NCBI GenBank assembly: GCA_900119535.1
Contig: FPJT01000007.1
Location: forward strand, 926 to 64,925
DNA: 64,000 nt
Reading direction: 5' to 3'
Origin: Ruminococcus sp. XPD3002
GTDB lineage: Bacteria; Bacillota; Clostridia; Oscillospirales; Ruminococcaceae
In this document: positions 55,501-61,936 of the stretch, one piece after another
How positions within the stretch are numbered: position 1 is the stretch's first letter
Layout of the letters: each line of letters starts with the position of its first letter
Program-made: the position numbers and the translations under genes
Notes under the pieces: model-generated
Databases searched by the model: none
Seen by the model: only the letters and a program-made list of their open reading frames with translations
Told to the model about the DNA's origin: nothing

Positions 55501-55784
55501 CAACTTCACCTGCTGATACAGATTCAAAGATCAGCGGCGATGCTAACGGCGACTACGATGTTTCACTTGCAGACTCCCTGCTGATACTCCAGAACATCGC
55601 AAACAGCAAGAAGTACCCACTCGGCGTTCAGGCTACGGATAATGCAGACTGCGTCGATAACGGCAAGGGACTTACTCCTATGGACGCTCTCGCAGTTCAG
55701 ATGGTAGATGCTAAGCTCATCAAAGCAGGAGACCTGCCGATAAAGGGCGAAACAATGGAAAAACTGACATCAGATAAAAAGTAA
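52569..55784 (+). CDS. GH9-family dockerin protein with replaced catalytic-base region
   Basis: 1,071 residues from the ATG at 52569 (AAAGGAG 8 nt upstream). Signal peptide ~1-35. Residues ~50-235 look like a CBM4-type beta-sandwich (NNFDNGIGFPWNVVQI). An Ig-like CelD-N domain (~250-355, NVMVNQIGYYPTLNKSASYV) precedes the GH9 (alpha/alpha)6 domain (~380-930). At the site where GH9 enzymes have D-A-G-D the sequence is Thr466-Glu-Gly-Asn469 (GGWYTEGNYYKQV), so both Asp are gone; the acid Glu910 (VNEVNVCANASLV) remains. A Thr/Pro-rich linker and a dockerin (GDANGDYDVSLADSLLILQN, from ~990) end it. Catalysis may be lost or altered. Confidence 0.85.
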   Translation: MKKRITRSIISSLVSASMLAATASPLIAPLCVNAQESDAPVLGAANETAEGYNMLGQNNFDNGIGFPWNVVQILPAQQSFDISDGTYNVRIINNQGLDSIWDLQLRHRDLSITAGHRYKVAFDINSTSDGNICTQIADYKADDPVWMNCLPGTDAWNFSGRTDENGYEHSLSLGNLVVKEGLNHFESEFTAQHSIDSAEWIFYYGGKGMHADEDCFPDGTVLKFDNMVLTDLDEKNVPNPKYSIDNLYTLPHSNVMVNQIGYYPTLNKSASYVTDAFKPLPFEIRDANGTAVYSGMTKVFGEDEDSGSSYTKDSGQFIHIINFSDFQAPGTYTIFVKDETGVSDTSFNGIEGFFDTVKDGDKLTWSTKEPGAETYIMNQSPEFSISSFLYEDSIVKDAFNYFYQNRSGIAIEPEYITSGNKELLGHKAAHLSDKAYVQSEWRQSYAYDLEGADKDYLIDVTGGWYTEGNYYKQVTDGASAVWTLQNAYEFSKAQDGTDKWASENIALPEEGDAPAILKEARYELEWMMKMIVKEDDPYWGEHAGMVYSGVRDYMWLPMPSLEWNEYDETPGRIVSPPSYTATLDFAACAAQAARLWKDYDSDFAAKCLDAAKKAYDAVDTSALIYQHNPDIKFFFEPSDKGVGTSLVTDYSAEDEYYWAGCELFISTGDNSYYDNIQKHDSRNNGKAFSLADRISPDGGSIAYTSFDAGNTSGYGTLSLFLSPEGLSDDEKKSIRDSIIKAGKKYIDYQEKQGMHIPYNKSYFPDNTGIGLGIVRNGYPYGSNENIINNALVLGYAYYATEDTSYLSAAAESMDYIFGRNALGFSYVSGYGENSMKNPYHRYWANGLNSNLPKTPDGVLSPGANSGLYDPYVKSLGFKDGIVDPNRFVKVCKYAPQRCYVDANEAYCVNEVNVCANASLVSMLSFLQDATNKLPKAMPHVTIPKDQEPTTAPVATTAAVITTTKPVQTTAIDPTAAPATSPADTDSKISGDANGDYDVSLADSLLILQNIANSKKYPLGVQATDNADCVDNGKGLTPMDALAVQMVDAKLIKAGDLPIKGETMEKLTSDKK

Positions 55785-55818
55785 TTCAACAAGGCAAGGG
55801 AAAGTTATAGATATATAA

Positions 55819-55846
55819 AAAGGACGTCCTTCGGGACGTCCTTTCT
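55819..55846 (+). terminator. Terminator after GH9 gene
   Basis: AAAGGACGTCC, a TTCG tetraloop, and GGACGTCCTTT (55819-55844), then CTGTTT. Confidence 0.8.
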
Positions 55847-55868
55847 GTTTGTATGACCTCATTTTTGC

Positions 55869-55897
55869 TTGACATAAGATTAAAAGTATGCTATAAT
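55869..55897 (+). promoter_or_regulatory. Perfect sigma-A promoter for the ABC-F leader
   Basis: TTGACA (55869-55874), exactly 17 nt, TATAAT (55892-55897). The start near 55904 gives a ~258-nt leader. Confidence 0.88.
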
Positions 55898-55924
55898 GAA
55901 AAAAACTGCAAAAGAGGTGTGAGG

Positions 55925-55936
55925 ATGAAAAGATAA
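55925..55936 (+). CDS. Three-codon leader peptide (Met-Lys-Arg)
   Basis: ATG AAA AGA TAA at 55925-55936, with GAGG 7 nt upstream (55914-55917), 20 nt into the predicted transcript. Very short upstream frames like this sense stalled ribosomes in antibiotic-induced attenuators of ABC-F and Erm genes. Its ribosome site (GAGGT) is complementary to ACCTC at ~56027, linking translation to folding. Confidence 0.55.
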   Translation: MKR

Positions 55937-56010
55937 TCTGCTTTTGAACACATGAATAATTAATCTGACAGTGTGGAAAACGCATACTGTCTTATCATGT
56001 TGCCAAAAGT

Positions 56011-56039
56011 GGATTATGTTATCATAACCTCTCTTTTTT
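56011..56039 (+). promoter_or_regulatory. Second hairpin with T run in ABC-F leader
   Basis: GGATTATG and CATAACCT form an 8-position stem with one mismatch around a TTAT loop, followed by CTCTTTTTT. It could be a first attenuation site or an alternative fold that competes with the leader peptide's ribosome site. Confidence 0.4.
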
Positions 56040-56101
56040 GTGCATTTATATTTCTACAGGCGATCTGCGGTATCGTCTGCTTTCGTGAGGATATGATACT
56101 T

Positions 56102-56139
56102 ATCGGGACTGTTTGGCAGCAAGCGGTCCCGATTTTTTT
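56102..56139 (+). terminator. Attenuator terminator before ABC-F gene
   Basis: ATCGGGAC (56102-56109) pairs perfectly with GTCCCGAT (56126-56133), followed by seven T. It lies just before the ABC-F ribosome site (AAGGAGG), so transcription must read through it to express the gene. Confidence 0.85.
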
Positions 56140-56161
56140 CGGTCCGCGGAAGGAGGAATCT

Positions 56162-57697
56162 ATGTCACAGATCAGCGTAAAAAACCTTACTTTCTGCTAT
56201 GAAGGCAGCTTTGATAACATCTTTGAAAACGTTTCTTTCTCTGTCGATACAAACTGGAAACTCGGATTCATCGGCAGAAACGGCAAGGGAAAAACTACCT
56301 TTCTGAAGCTCCTTACAGGCGAGTATCAATACAGCGGAAGTATCGATTCATCCGTAGCTTTCGGCTACTTTCCATACGTACTCAGCGATGAGCAGATGCA
56401 GCTTTCTGCCGCCGAACTTCTCGACGAAATGAAAAGCGGCTGCGAACTATGGCGTGTTATATGCGAACTATCCCTGCTTCGTGAGGAATCAGATATACTG
56501 TTCCGCCCATTCGTTTCACTAAGTCCCGGAGAACGTACAAAGGTAATGTTAGCGGTACTGTTTTCGGGTGAAAATGATTTTCTGCTCATCGACGAACCAA
56601 CAAACCATCTGGACAATAACGCCCGTGAAGCTGTTCGTGATTACCTATCTGACAAAAAGGGTTTCATACTTGTTTCCCATGACCGTGAACTCCTCGATGC
56701 ATGTACGGATCATGTACTTGTGCTGAACCGCAAGTCCGTTGAGGTTCAGAACGGAAATTTCAGCGTGTGGTGGGAGAAGAAAGAAAAGCGTGACCACTTC
56801 GCAGCAGCTGAAAATGAAAAGCACAAAAAGGAAATAAAAAAACTGAAACAAGCAGCAAAGCGAGTTTCAGACTGGGCAGATAAGAATGAAAGCACAAAAA
56901 TCGGCTTCGATCCTGTAAAGGAGCATGACAGGTGCATAAGTACACGTTCTTTTATAGGTGCGAAAACGAAGAAAATGCAAAGTCATGTAAAACAGATGGA
57001 AAAGCGCATTTCCCGTGAAATCGAGGAGAAAGAGGGACTTCTTAATGACATTGAACGCGCTCCCGAACTGAAGATACAGCAGCTTCAGCACCACAGGAGT
57101 ACACTGGTGGAGGTAAGGGACTACTGTGTTCAGTACGAAACAGCTGACACTCCCCTATTCACAGGACTGACCTTCACTGTAAAAAAAGGAGACCGAATAG
57201 CCCTTCACGGTGGAAACGGATGCGGTAAATCGACACTAATTAAATGTCTTCTGGACAAAGCCGGTTACAACATCGCTCCGCTGCCGATAAAAGAAACGGG
57301 ACTTTGCGAAACTGCATCAGGCCTCATCATCTCCTATGTTTCACAGAATACGGACGGACTTAACGGCAGTTTACAGGATTTCTGCATGTCAAAAGAAGTT
57401 GAACAGAGCCTGTTCTTCTCGGTACTCCGTCAGCTGGACTTTGAACGAACACAGTTCACAAAAGATATACGTGATCTGTCAGCCGGACAGAAAAAGAAAG
57501 TCCTTATCGCGGCAAGTCTGCTTAGTCCATCACACTTGTTTATCTGGGACGAGCCGCTGAATTACATCGATGTCTTCTCACGGATGCAGATAGAAAAACT
57601 GATCTCCACATATCAGCCGACCATGATATTTGTGGAACATGACACTCGTTTCCGTGAAAAAATCGCAACATCAGTCATTGAACTTGACCAGATATAA
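56162..57697 (+). CDS. ABC-F ATPase, likely ribosome-protection (antibiotic resistance) type
   Basis: 511 residues from the ATG at 56162 (AAGGAGG 5 nt upstream). Two ABC domains with no membrane part. Domain 1 has Walker A GRNGKGKTT, signature LSPGERTK and FLLIDEPTNHLD; domain 2 has GGNGCGKST, LSAGQKKK and LFIWDEPLNYID. Between them (~205-310) is a highly charged helical linker (AAENEKHKKEIKKLKQAAK) that in this family reaches into the ribosome. The start (KNLTFCYEGSFDNIFENVSF) and WKLGFIGRNG recall Lsa/Vga/CplR-type proteins, which displace lincosamides, pleuromutilins or streptogramins. The attenuated leader fits drug-induced expression. The exact drug class is not known. Confidence 0.83.
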   Translation: MSQISVKNLTFCYEGSFDNIFENVSFSVDTNWKLGFIGRNGKGKTTFLKLLTGEYQYSGSIDSSVAFGYFPYVLSDEQMQLSAAELLDEMKSGCELWRVICELSLLREESDILFRPFVSLSPGERTKVMLAVLFSGENDFLLIDEPTNHLDNNAREAVRDYLSDKKGFILVSHDRELLDACTDHVLVLNRKSVEVQNGNFSVWWEKKEKRDHFAAAENEKHKKEIKKLKQAAKRVSDWADKNESTKIGFDPVKEHDRCISTRSFIGAKTKKMQSHVKQMEKRISREIEEKEGLLNDIERAPELKIQQLQHHRSTLVEVRDYCVQYETADTPLFTGLTFTVKKGDRIALHGGNGCGKSTLIKCLLDKAGYNIAPLPIKETGLCETASGLIISYVSQNTDGLNGSLQDFCMSKEVEQSLFFSVLRQLDFERTQFTKDIRDLSAGQKKKVLIAASLLSPSHLFIWDEPLNYIDVFSRMQIEKLISTYQPTMIFVEHDTRFREKIATSVIELDQI

Positions 57698-57701
57698 AAA
57701 A

Positions 57702-57731
57702 TCGGGGAGGACCTGAAAAGGTTCTCCCCGA
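57702..57731 (-). terminator. Terminator of the sugar ABC operon
   Basis: TCGGGGAGGACCT (57702-57714) pairs with AGGTTCTCCCCGA (57719-57731). The T run follows in the leftward direction. Confidence 0.85.
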
Positions 57732-57744
57732 AAGTATACTCTTA

Positions 57745-58641
57745 TTATTCCTTTACACCACCGAGGGCAACGCCAGCGATAATGAACTTGGAAAGAATTA
57801 CATATACGATTACGATAGGAAGGATACTGAGAGCGATTGCTAAGTAGATAGCACCGTAGTCAGTAAACTTATCTGATGCCTGGATAGCAGAAACCATCAT
57901 AGGAAGAGTCTTCTGCTTGAACTTCGAGCTAACAAGGATCATGTTAGGTGTATAGAAGTTGTTCCAGCTTGCGATGAAAGCGAATATAGCCTGAACTGCG
58001 ATAGCAGGCTTCATCATCGGGATCGCGATCGATATGAATGTTCTGAACTCGCTGCATCCGTCGATACGAGCAGCCTCAACGATATCAAGCGGGAAGCTCG
58101 ACTTCATGTAAGAACGCATGAAGTAAACTACCGCAGGAGCTGCGATCGCAGGAAGAATGAGCGGCCAGTATGTATCGGTAAGGTGAAGTTTCAGCATGAA
58201 TGCTACGAAACCGGCTGAAGTAACCTGCATAGGAACCATCATTACAAGGAGGATAACTGTGTAAGAGATCTCCTTGAGTTTGAAGTCGTATACATGGATG
58301 CCGTAAGCAGTCATAGCTGAGAAGAAAACAGTAAATACAGTTGAGATACCTGTAATAAGTAAGCTGTTCTTATAACCGATCCATACGTTGAATACTGTAT
58401 TATAGTTGATATCCTTGAACAGTGTCTTTATGTTCTTGCTGAGGTGTCCGCCAGGAATAAAGCTGATACCGTTAGCAATAGCTGAATTTGAACGAGTAGC
58501 ATTGACAATAAGGATATAAATTGGAAGCAGACAGATAATAGTCAGGATAATGAACCATATGGTAAGTATAACTGACTTTCTCTTAAGGCTTGCAGTATAG
58601 TTATCCTTGGGCTCTCCGTAAACAGATTTCATTTTGCTCAT
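57745..58641 (-). CDS. Carbohydrate ABC transporter permease (MalG-like)
   Basis: 298 residues, six membrane helices. The EAA loop that docks the ATPase is clear (VEAARIDGCSEFRTFISIAI). It starts within the end of the other permease gene, whose last codons supply GGGGGGAG as the ribosome site. With the upstream permease and the binding protein it forms a family-1 (CUT1) oligosaccharide importer. No ATPase gene is next to it, so a shared MsmX-type ATPase encoded elsewhere is expected. Confidence 0.92.
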   Translation of the reverse strand: MSKMKSVYGEPKDNYTASLKRKSVILTIWFIILTIICLLPIYILIVNATRSNSAIANGISFIPGGHLSKNIKTLFKDINYNTVFNVWIGYKNSLLITGISTVFTVFFSAMTAYGIHVYDFKLKEISYTVILLVMMVPMQVTSAGFVAFMLKLHLTDTYWPLILPAIAAPAVVYFMRSYMKSSFPLDIVEAARIDGCSEFRTFISIAIPMMKPAIAVQAIFAFIASWNNFYTPNMILVSSKFKQKTLPMMVSAIQASDKFTDYGAIYLAIALSILPIVIVYVILSKFIIAGVALGGVKE

Positions 58642-58644
58642 ATT

Positions 58645-59700
58645 TTAAAATCTCCCCCCAAACTGCTTGCCGACCATTGAAGTCTGCTGCTGATTCTTCT
58701 TGATCTGCTTCTTCTTAGCGATCTCATCCTTATCACGAGTGAGGTAGAATGCGATACAACCAAGAATAAGAGTAATGAAGAACAGAATAACTGAAGCTGC
58801 ACCTGCGTAACCCATCTTAGGATCGACCTGATCGTGGAAATACTCATAAATGTAAACAGCAACAGTTTTAAGGTCGTTACTAACCTTATTAGGATCCTTA
58901 TGATAGAGATAAGGAATATCGAACATCTGGAGACCACCGATCATGGAAGTAACCAGTGTGTAAGCCATAATAGGGCTTAAGAGTGGAAGAGTGATCTTTC
59001 TGAACACCTGTCCGGAAGTAGCACCGTCGATGCTTGCAGCCTCGAACAGTGAAGGGTTGATACCCTGAATACCTGACATGAGCATGATCATGGTATTACC
59101 GAACCACATCCATGTCTGGATGAACATAACGACGCCACGGGACTGCCATACACCTGTGATGAACTTGATAGTATCATACTTTTCTGATGCAGCGTCCTTG
59201 CTTACCAGTCCTATTTTATTAAGGAGCTGATTGAGCGCACCGGGAGTATTCTCAGCCTCACCGCAAAGCTGGAGGAAGAGAACTGCAACTGATGCAGCAG
59301 TGATGATATTAGGAAGGTACATTACAATCTTGAAAAAGCCCTTTCCCGGGATCTTGAGGTTAGCTTCTGTAAACCAAACCGCAAGAGAAAGGGACAGAGC
59401 GATCTGAGGTATAAAGTTACCTACCCAAAGGATTACAGTGTTCGCAAGAGAACTGAAGAATCTCTCGTGAACCATTTTGATAGCACGGTTTGAACCGCCG
59501 AAGAGTATAGCCTTATAGTTGTCCAGACCTACGAAAGCATCGAGACCATCTTTACCGTTTCCGTGGAAGGAAAGGATAAAGGTATTAATTAAAGGCCATA
59601 ACTGGAAAAAGAAATAAACGATAAAAAACGGCAGAATAAACAAGTAGCCATATTTTGCATAGCTGATAGATTTAATTCGCCTCTGTGCAGCTGATGCCAT
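58645..59700 (-). CDS. Carbohydrate ABC transporter permease (MalF-like)
   Basis: 351 residues with six membrane helices and a basic C-terminal tail (KKKQIKKNQQQ). The EAA loop FEAASIDGATSGQVFRKITL is intact. The start helix region (YGYLFILPFFIVYFFFQLWP) is typical of MalF-type CUT1 permeases. GAGAGGG lies upstream of the ATG. It is separated from the binding-protein gene by 109 nt containing a hairpin, a common way of making more binding protein than permease. Confidence 0.92.
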   Translation of the reverse strand: MASAAQRRIKSISYAKYGYLFILPFFIVYFFFQLWPLINTFILSFHGNGKDGLDAFVGLDNYKAILFGGSNRAIKMVHERFFSSLANTVILWVGNFIPQIALSLSLAVWFTEANLKIPGKGFFKIVMYLPNIITAASVAVLFLQLCGEAENTPGALNQLLNKIGLVSKDAASEKYDTIKFITGVWQSRGVVMFIQTWMWFGNTMIMLMSGIQGINPSLFEAASIDGATSGQVFRKITLPLLSPIMAYTLVTSMIGGLQMFDIPYLYHKDPNKVSNDLKTVAVYIYEYFHDQVDPKMGYAGAASVILFFITLILGCIAFYLTRDKDEIAKKKQIKKNQQQTSMVGKQFGGRF

Positions 59701-59744
59701 TCACACACACCCTCTCAGATAAATCAATTGTTAAATAAATATAC

Positions 59745-59774
59745 ACCTACGGAACACCGAAGTATTCCGTAGGT
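59745..59774 (-). promoter_or_regulatory. Intercistronic hairpin between binding protein and permease
   Basis: ACCTACGGAA (59745-59754) pairs perfectly with TTCCGTAGGT (59765-59774). Leftward it is followed by TATATTTATTT, a weak T tract, so partial termination or mRNA-end protection is likely. Confidence 0.65.
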
Positions 59775-59809
59775 ATACATATTACATTTTAAAGCTGAAA
59801 CGAATTTAA

Positions 59810-61315
59810 TTATTCGATATCGAGTGTTGTGATCTTCTCAGCAACCTGATCCTTGAATGCATCAAGTGTATCTTCCCATGAAGCGCCAGCCTCGATGTAC
59901 TGCTTCTGAACAGCATCGATGAACTCGCCCTTAACTGTAGCATCATACTCTGTGATGAGGCCATTGAAGTCGATTGTCTTAGCGTTCTCAGCAAGCTCTG
60001 CGAAGTAGTTCTGCTTGTCCTTGAAGTTACCTGTGATCTCCTCGTTGAATACTGTGTTAGCATCGATGAGGTCAGCCATTACCTTAGAGTTGTTTACGAA
60101 CTCAGGCTTGGTCTTAGCGTATGCAGACATCTGATCCTCGTCTGATGTAGCAGAGATGATGAAGTCACGAGCCTCTTCACCGTTATCTGTGTTTGGATGA
60201 ACAACGATCCAAGTACCGCCCCAGTAGAATGCCTGTGGTCCTTCACAAACAGCCCACTTGCCGTATGTATCGCCGTCTACGCCGCCAGCAGCGTTAAGGA
60301 AGAATCCGCCGAAGCCCCATGTTGATACGAAGTAACCCATGCAGCTTCCGTTTGTTCCTGCAGCTGTCCAGTCATCAGACCACTGTGTGTTCTTTGTAAC
60401 ACCGCCGCAATCCCAGAGAGCCTTAGCTGTATCTGCGAAGTCCTTGCAGAAGTCGTCGATAACGAGTTTGTTGTCCTTAACCCATGGCTGTGTACGTCCA
60501 CAAGCATATGCCTGCCAAATACCACCGAGTGTATCAGCGAGAGCTGTCTTGCCGTTTGAAGCCTCGTTAACTGTCTTAGCAGCCTCAACGAACTTATCCC
60601 AGTCGCCGATCTTATCCTGCATCTCAGCAGGTGACTTAACGCCGAGGTACTCTTCAGCGAGGTCAGCTCTGTAACCGAAGCCGCCTGCTGCAGCCTGCCA
60701 TGAAACGCCCTTACGAACGCCGTTCTTATCCTTACCGATCTCATCTGTGTATCCGAAGATGTTAGAGAAATCGCTGTCACCAAGACCGAGCTTAGCAAGG
60801 TCGAGTGTGAGTGAATCATCGTTGATGTACTTCAGAGCCCAGTCAGCCTCGCAGAAGTAAACGTCGATGTCTCCGCCGCCAGCGAAGAGCTGATCGTACT
60901 TCTCAGAAGCTTCGCCGCCAGGAACACCGAAGTTGATGAACTTGATGCCGTCTACGCTGTCGTTTGCGAGCTTATCAGCGAATGCCTTGTAATCAGACTC
61001 GCCCTTCCACTGAGCAAGAAGTGCAGGAACGTCATCTGCGTTCCAAGCAGCAACTGTGAAGTCTGCGCCGCCCTTACCAACTGAAGCGTCGATCTCACCA
61101 GTGCCTGTTACAGCGTCAACTGCATCTGAAACAGCCTCTGAAGCATCTGAAACTGCATCTGAAACAGCGTCTGAAACTTCGCTTGCAGCGTCTGAAACAG
61201 CGTCTGAAGATGACTCTGAAGATGATGAAGCTGCCTGACTGCCGCAGCTTGCGAGTGCTGTAGCTGCCATTGAAAGAGTAGCTACTAATGCTAATGTTTT
61301 CTTAAGTGTGTTCAT
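59810..61315 (-). CDS. Extracellular sugar-binding lipoprotein of ABC importer
   Basis: 501 residues. Lipoprotein signal with lipobox LASC (Cys24). Residues ~28-75 are a Ser/Ala/Asp-rich spacer made of SDAVSDA-like repeats that lifts the domain off the membrane. The rest is a family-1 solute-binding fold (FTVAAWNADDVPALLAQW; WQAAAGGFGYRADLAEEYLG; FYWGGTWIVVHPNTDNGEEA). It delivers oligosaccharides to the two downstream permeases; the sugar is unknown. AAGGAGG precedes the ATG. The gene is transcribed through the structured RNA upstream. Confidence 0.92.
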   Translation of the reverse strand: MNTLKKTLALVATLSMAATALASCGSQAASSSSESSSDAVSDAASEVSDAVSDAVSDASEAVSDAVDAVTGTGEIDASVGKGGADFTVAAWNADDVPALLAQWKGESDYKAFADKLANDSVDGIKFINFGVPGGEASEKYDQLFAGGGDIDVYFCEADWALKYINDDSLTLDLAKLGLGDSDFSNIFGYTDEIGKDKNGVRKGVSWQAAAGGFGYRADLAEEYLGVKSPAEMQDKIGDWDKFVEAAKTVNEASNGKTALADTLGGIWQAYACGRTQPWVKDNKLVIDDFCKDFADTAKALWDCGGVTKNTQWSDDWTAAGTNGSCMGYFVSTWGFGGFFLNAAGGVDGDTYGKWAVCEGPQAFYWGGTWIVVHPNTDNGEEARDFIISATSDEDQMSAYAKTKPEFVNNSKVMADLIDANTVFNEEITGNFKDKQNYFAELAENAKTIDFNGLITEYDATVKGEFIDAVQKQYIEAGASWEDTLDAFKDQVAEKITTLDIE

Positions 61316-61379
61316 TAGATTTTCCTCCTTAAATACCCATATTTTAATAATATGGTTTTAGATGAATAATGATTTTCTT

Positions 61380-61645
61380 CCGAAGCCTTCGGGGCCCATT
61401 CCCATCGGTGAATGTCCTCACTCGAATCATACTCCCTTTGGGTGTTCGGTGTGCTCCTTGCGGAGCGGGTATTACAAGGGACTTTCATCCCAGTACCGTC
61501 TTGGCGGTTTGTACGGCAGATACCGTATGAAGCAATTCGTCCGCAGGCATCATCAGGGAACCGCTCCCTGTGATCCTTTCACCTGAAAGATATCCTTGCT
61601 TCATGCTGTTTACTTAAAGTATTATACAGCACCTCCGCTTTGGTG
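61380..61645 (-). ncRNA. Highly structured RNA upstream of sugar importer, HEARO/omega-RNA-like (tentative)
   Basis: In transcript order the stems are 61645-61630 (CACC/GGTG), 61630-61605 (GCTGT/ACAGC), a 9-bp closing stem 61604-61596 with 61535-61527 enclosing two hairpins (one 61570-61554), 61526-61513, 61497-61467 around GGGATGAAAGTCCC (61491-61478), 61466-61453 and 61392-61380. Minus-strand motifs TCAGGTGA (61586-61579), GGATGAAAGTCC..AATACC and ATTCGAGTG (61427-61419) occur in the same order as in HEARO/omega RNAs as I recall them. No IscB/IsrB nuclease gene is in the window. It could instead be a riboswitch-like leader. Confidence 0.45.
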
Positions 61646-61650
61646 TTTTT

Positions 61651-61679
61651 ACTATACCGTATTTTTCGATCAAAGTCAA
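61651..61679 (-). promoter_or_regulatory. Promoter for the structured RNA and sugar ABC operon
   Basis: On the minus strand TTGACT (61679-61674), 17-nt spacer, TATAGT (61656-61651). Transcription would start at about 61644, precisely at the first hairpin. From here to 61861 I see nothing else. Confidence 0.75.
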
Positions 61680-61861
61680 TCCTTTGCATCGTTCCGTAAT
61701 ACTTTTTTGCACATATTGTACATTTTCAACACTCATTTCTCGGTAATAATCACATAATTACAGAGTACAATTTTCAAAAGTTACAAATTGGTTAACGGTC
61801 ATTTTTGACTTTATTTCACATATCGTAAAGGTTTCTTTTATGGCATATGCCTACCTAATAC

Positions 61862-61890
61862 AAAAAACCGGAAAATATTTCCGATTTTTT
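61862..61890. terminator. Terminator after the lectin-like dockerin gene
   Basis: CGGAAA (61869-61874) pairs with TTTCCG (61878-61883), flanked by A6 on the left and T6 on the right, so it works in either direction. Confidence 0.75.
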
Positions 61891-61936
61891 GTGCAATTAT
61901 ACAGAGTCGAAACAAGGAGCAGTTTTTTGATGCATT

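Noticed and set aside
61487..61604. 38-codon frame starting MKQGYLSGE in the structured RNA
   Set aside because: No ribosome site at a usable distance, and the start codon is part of a perfect 9-bp stem.
61380..61645. Group II intron or known metabolite riboswitch (THF, glycine, cobalamin)
   Set aside because: No domain V-like hairpin or reverse transcriptase; conserved riboswitch cores are not matched beyond chance.
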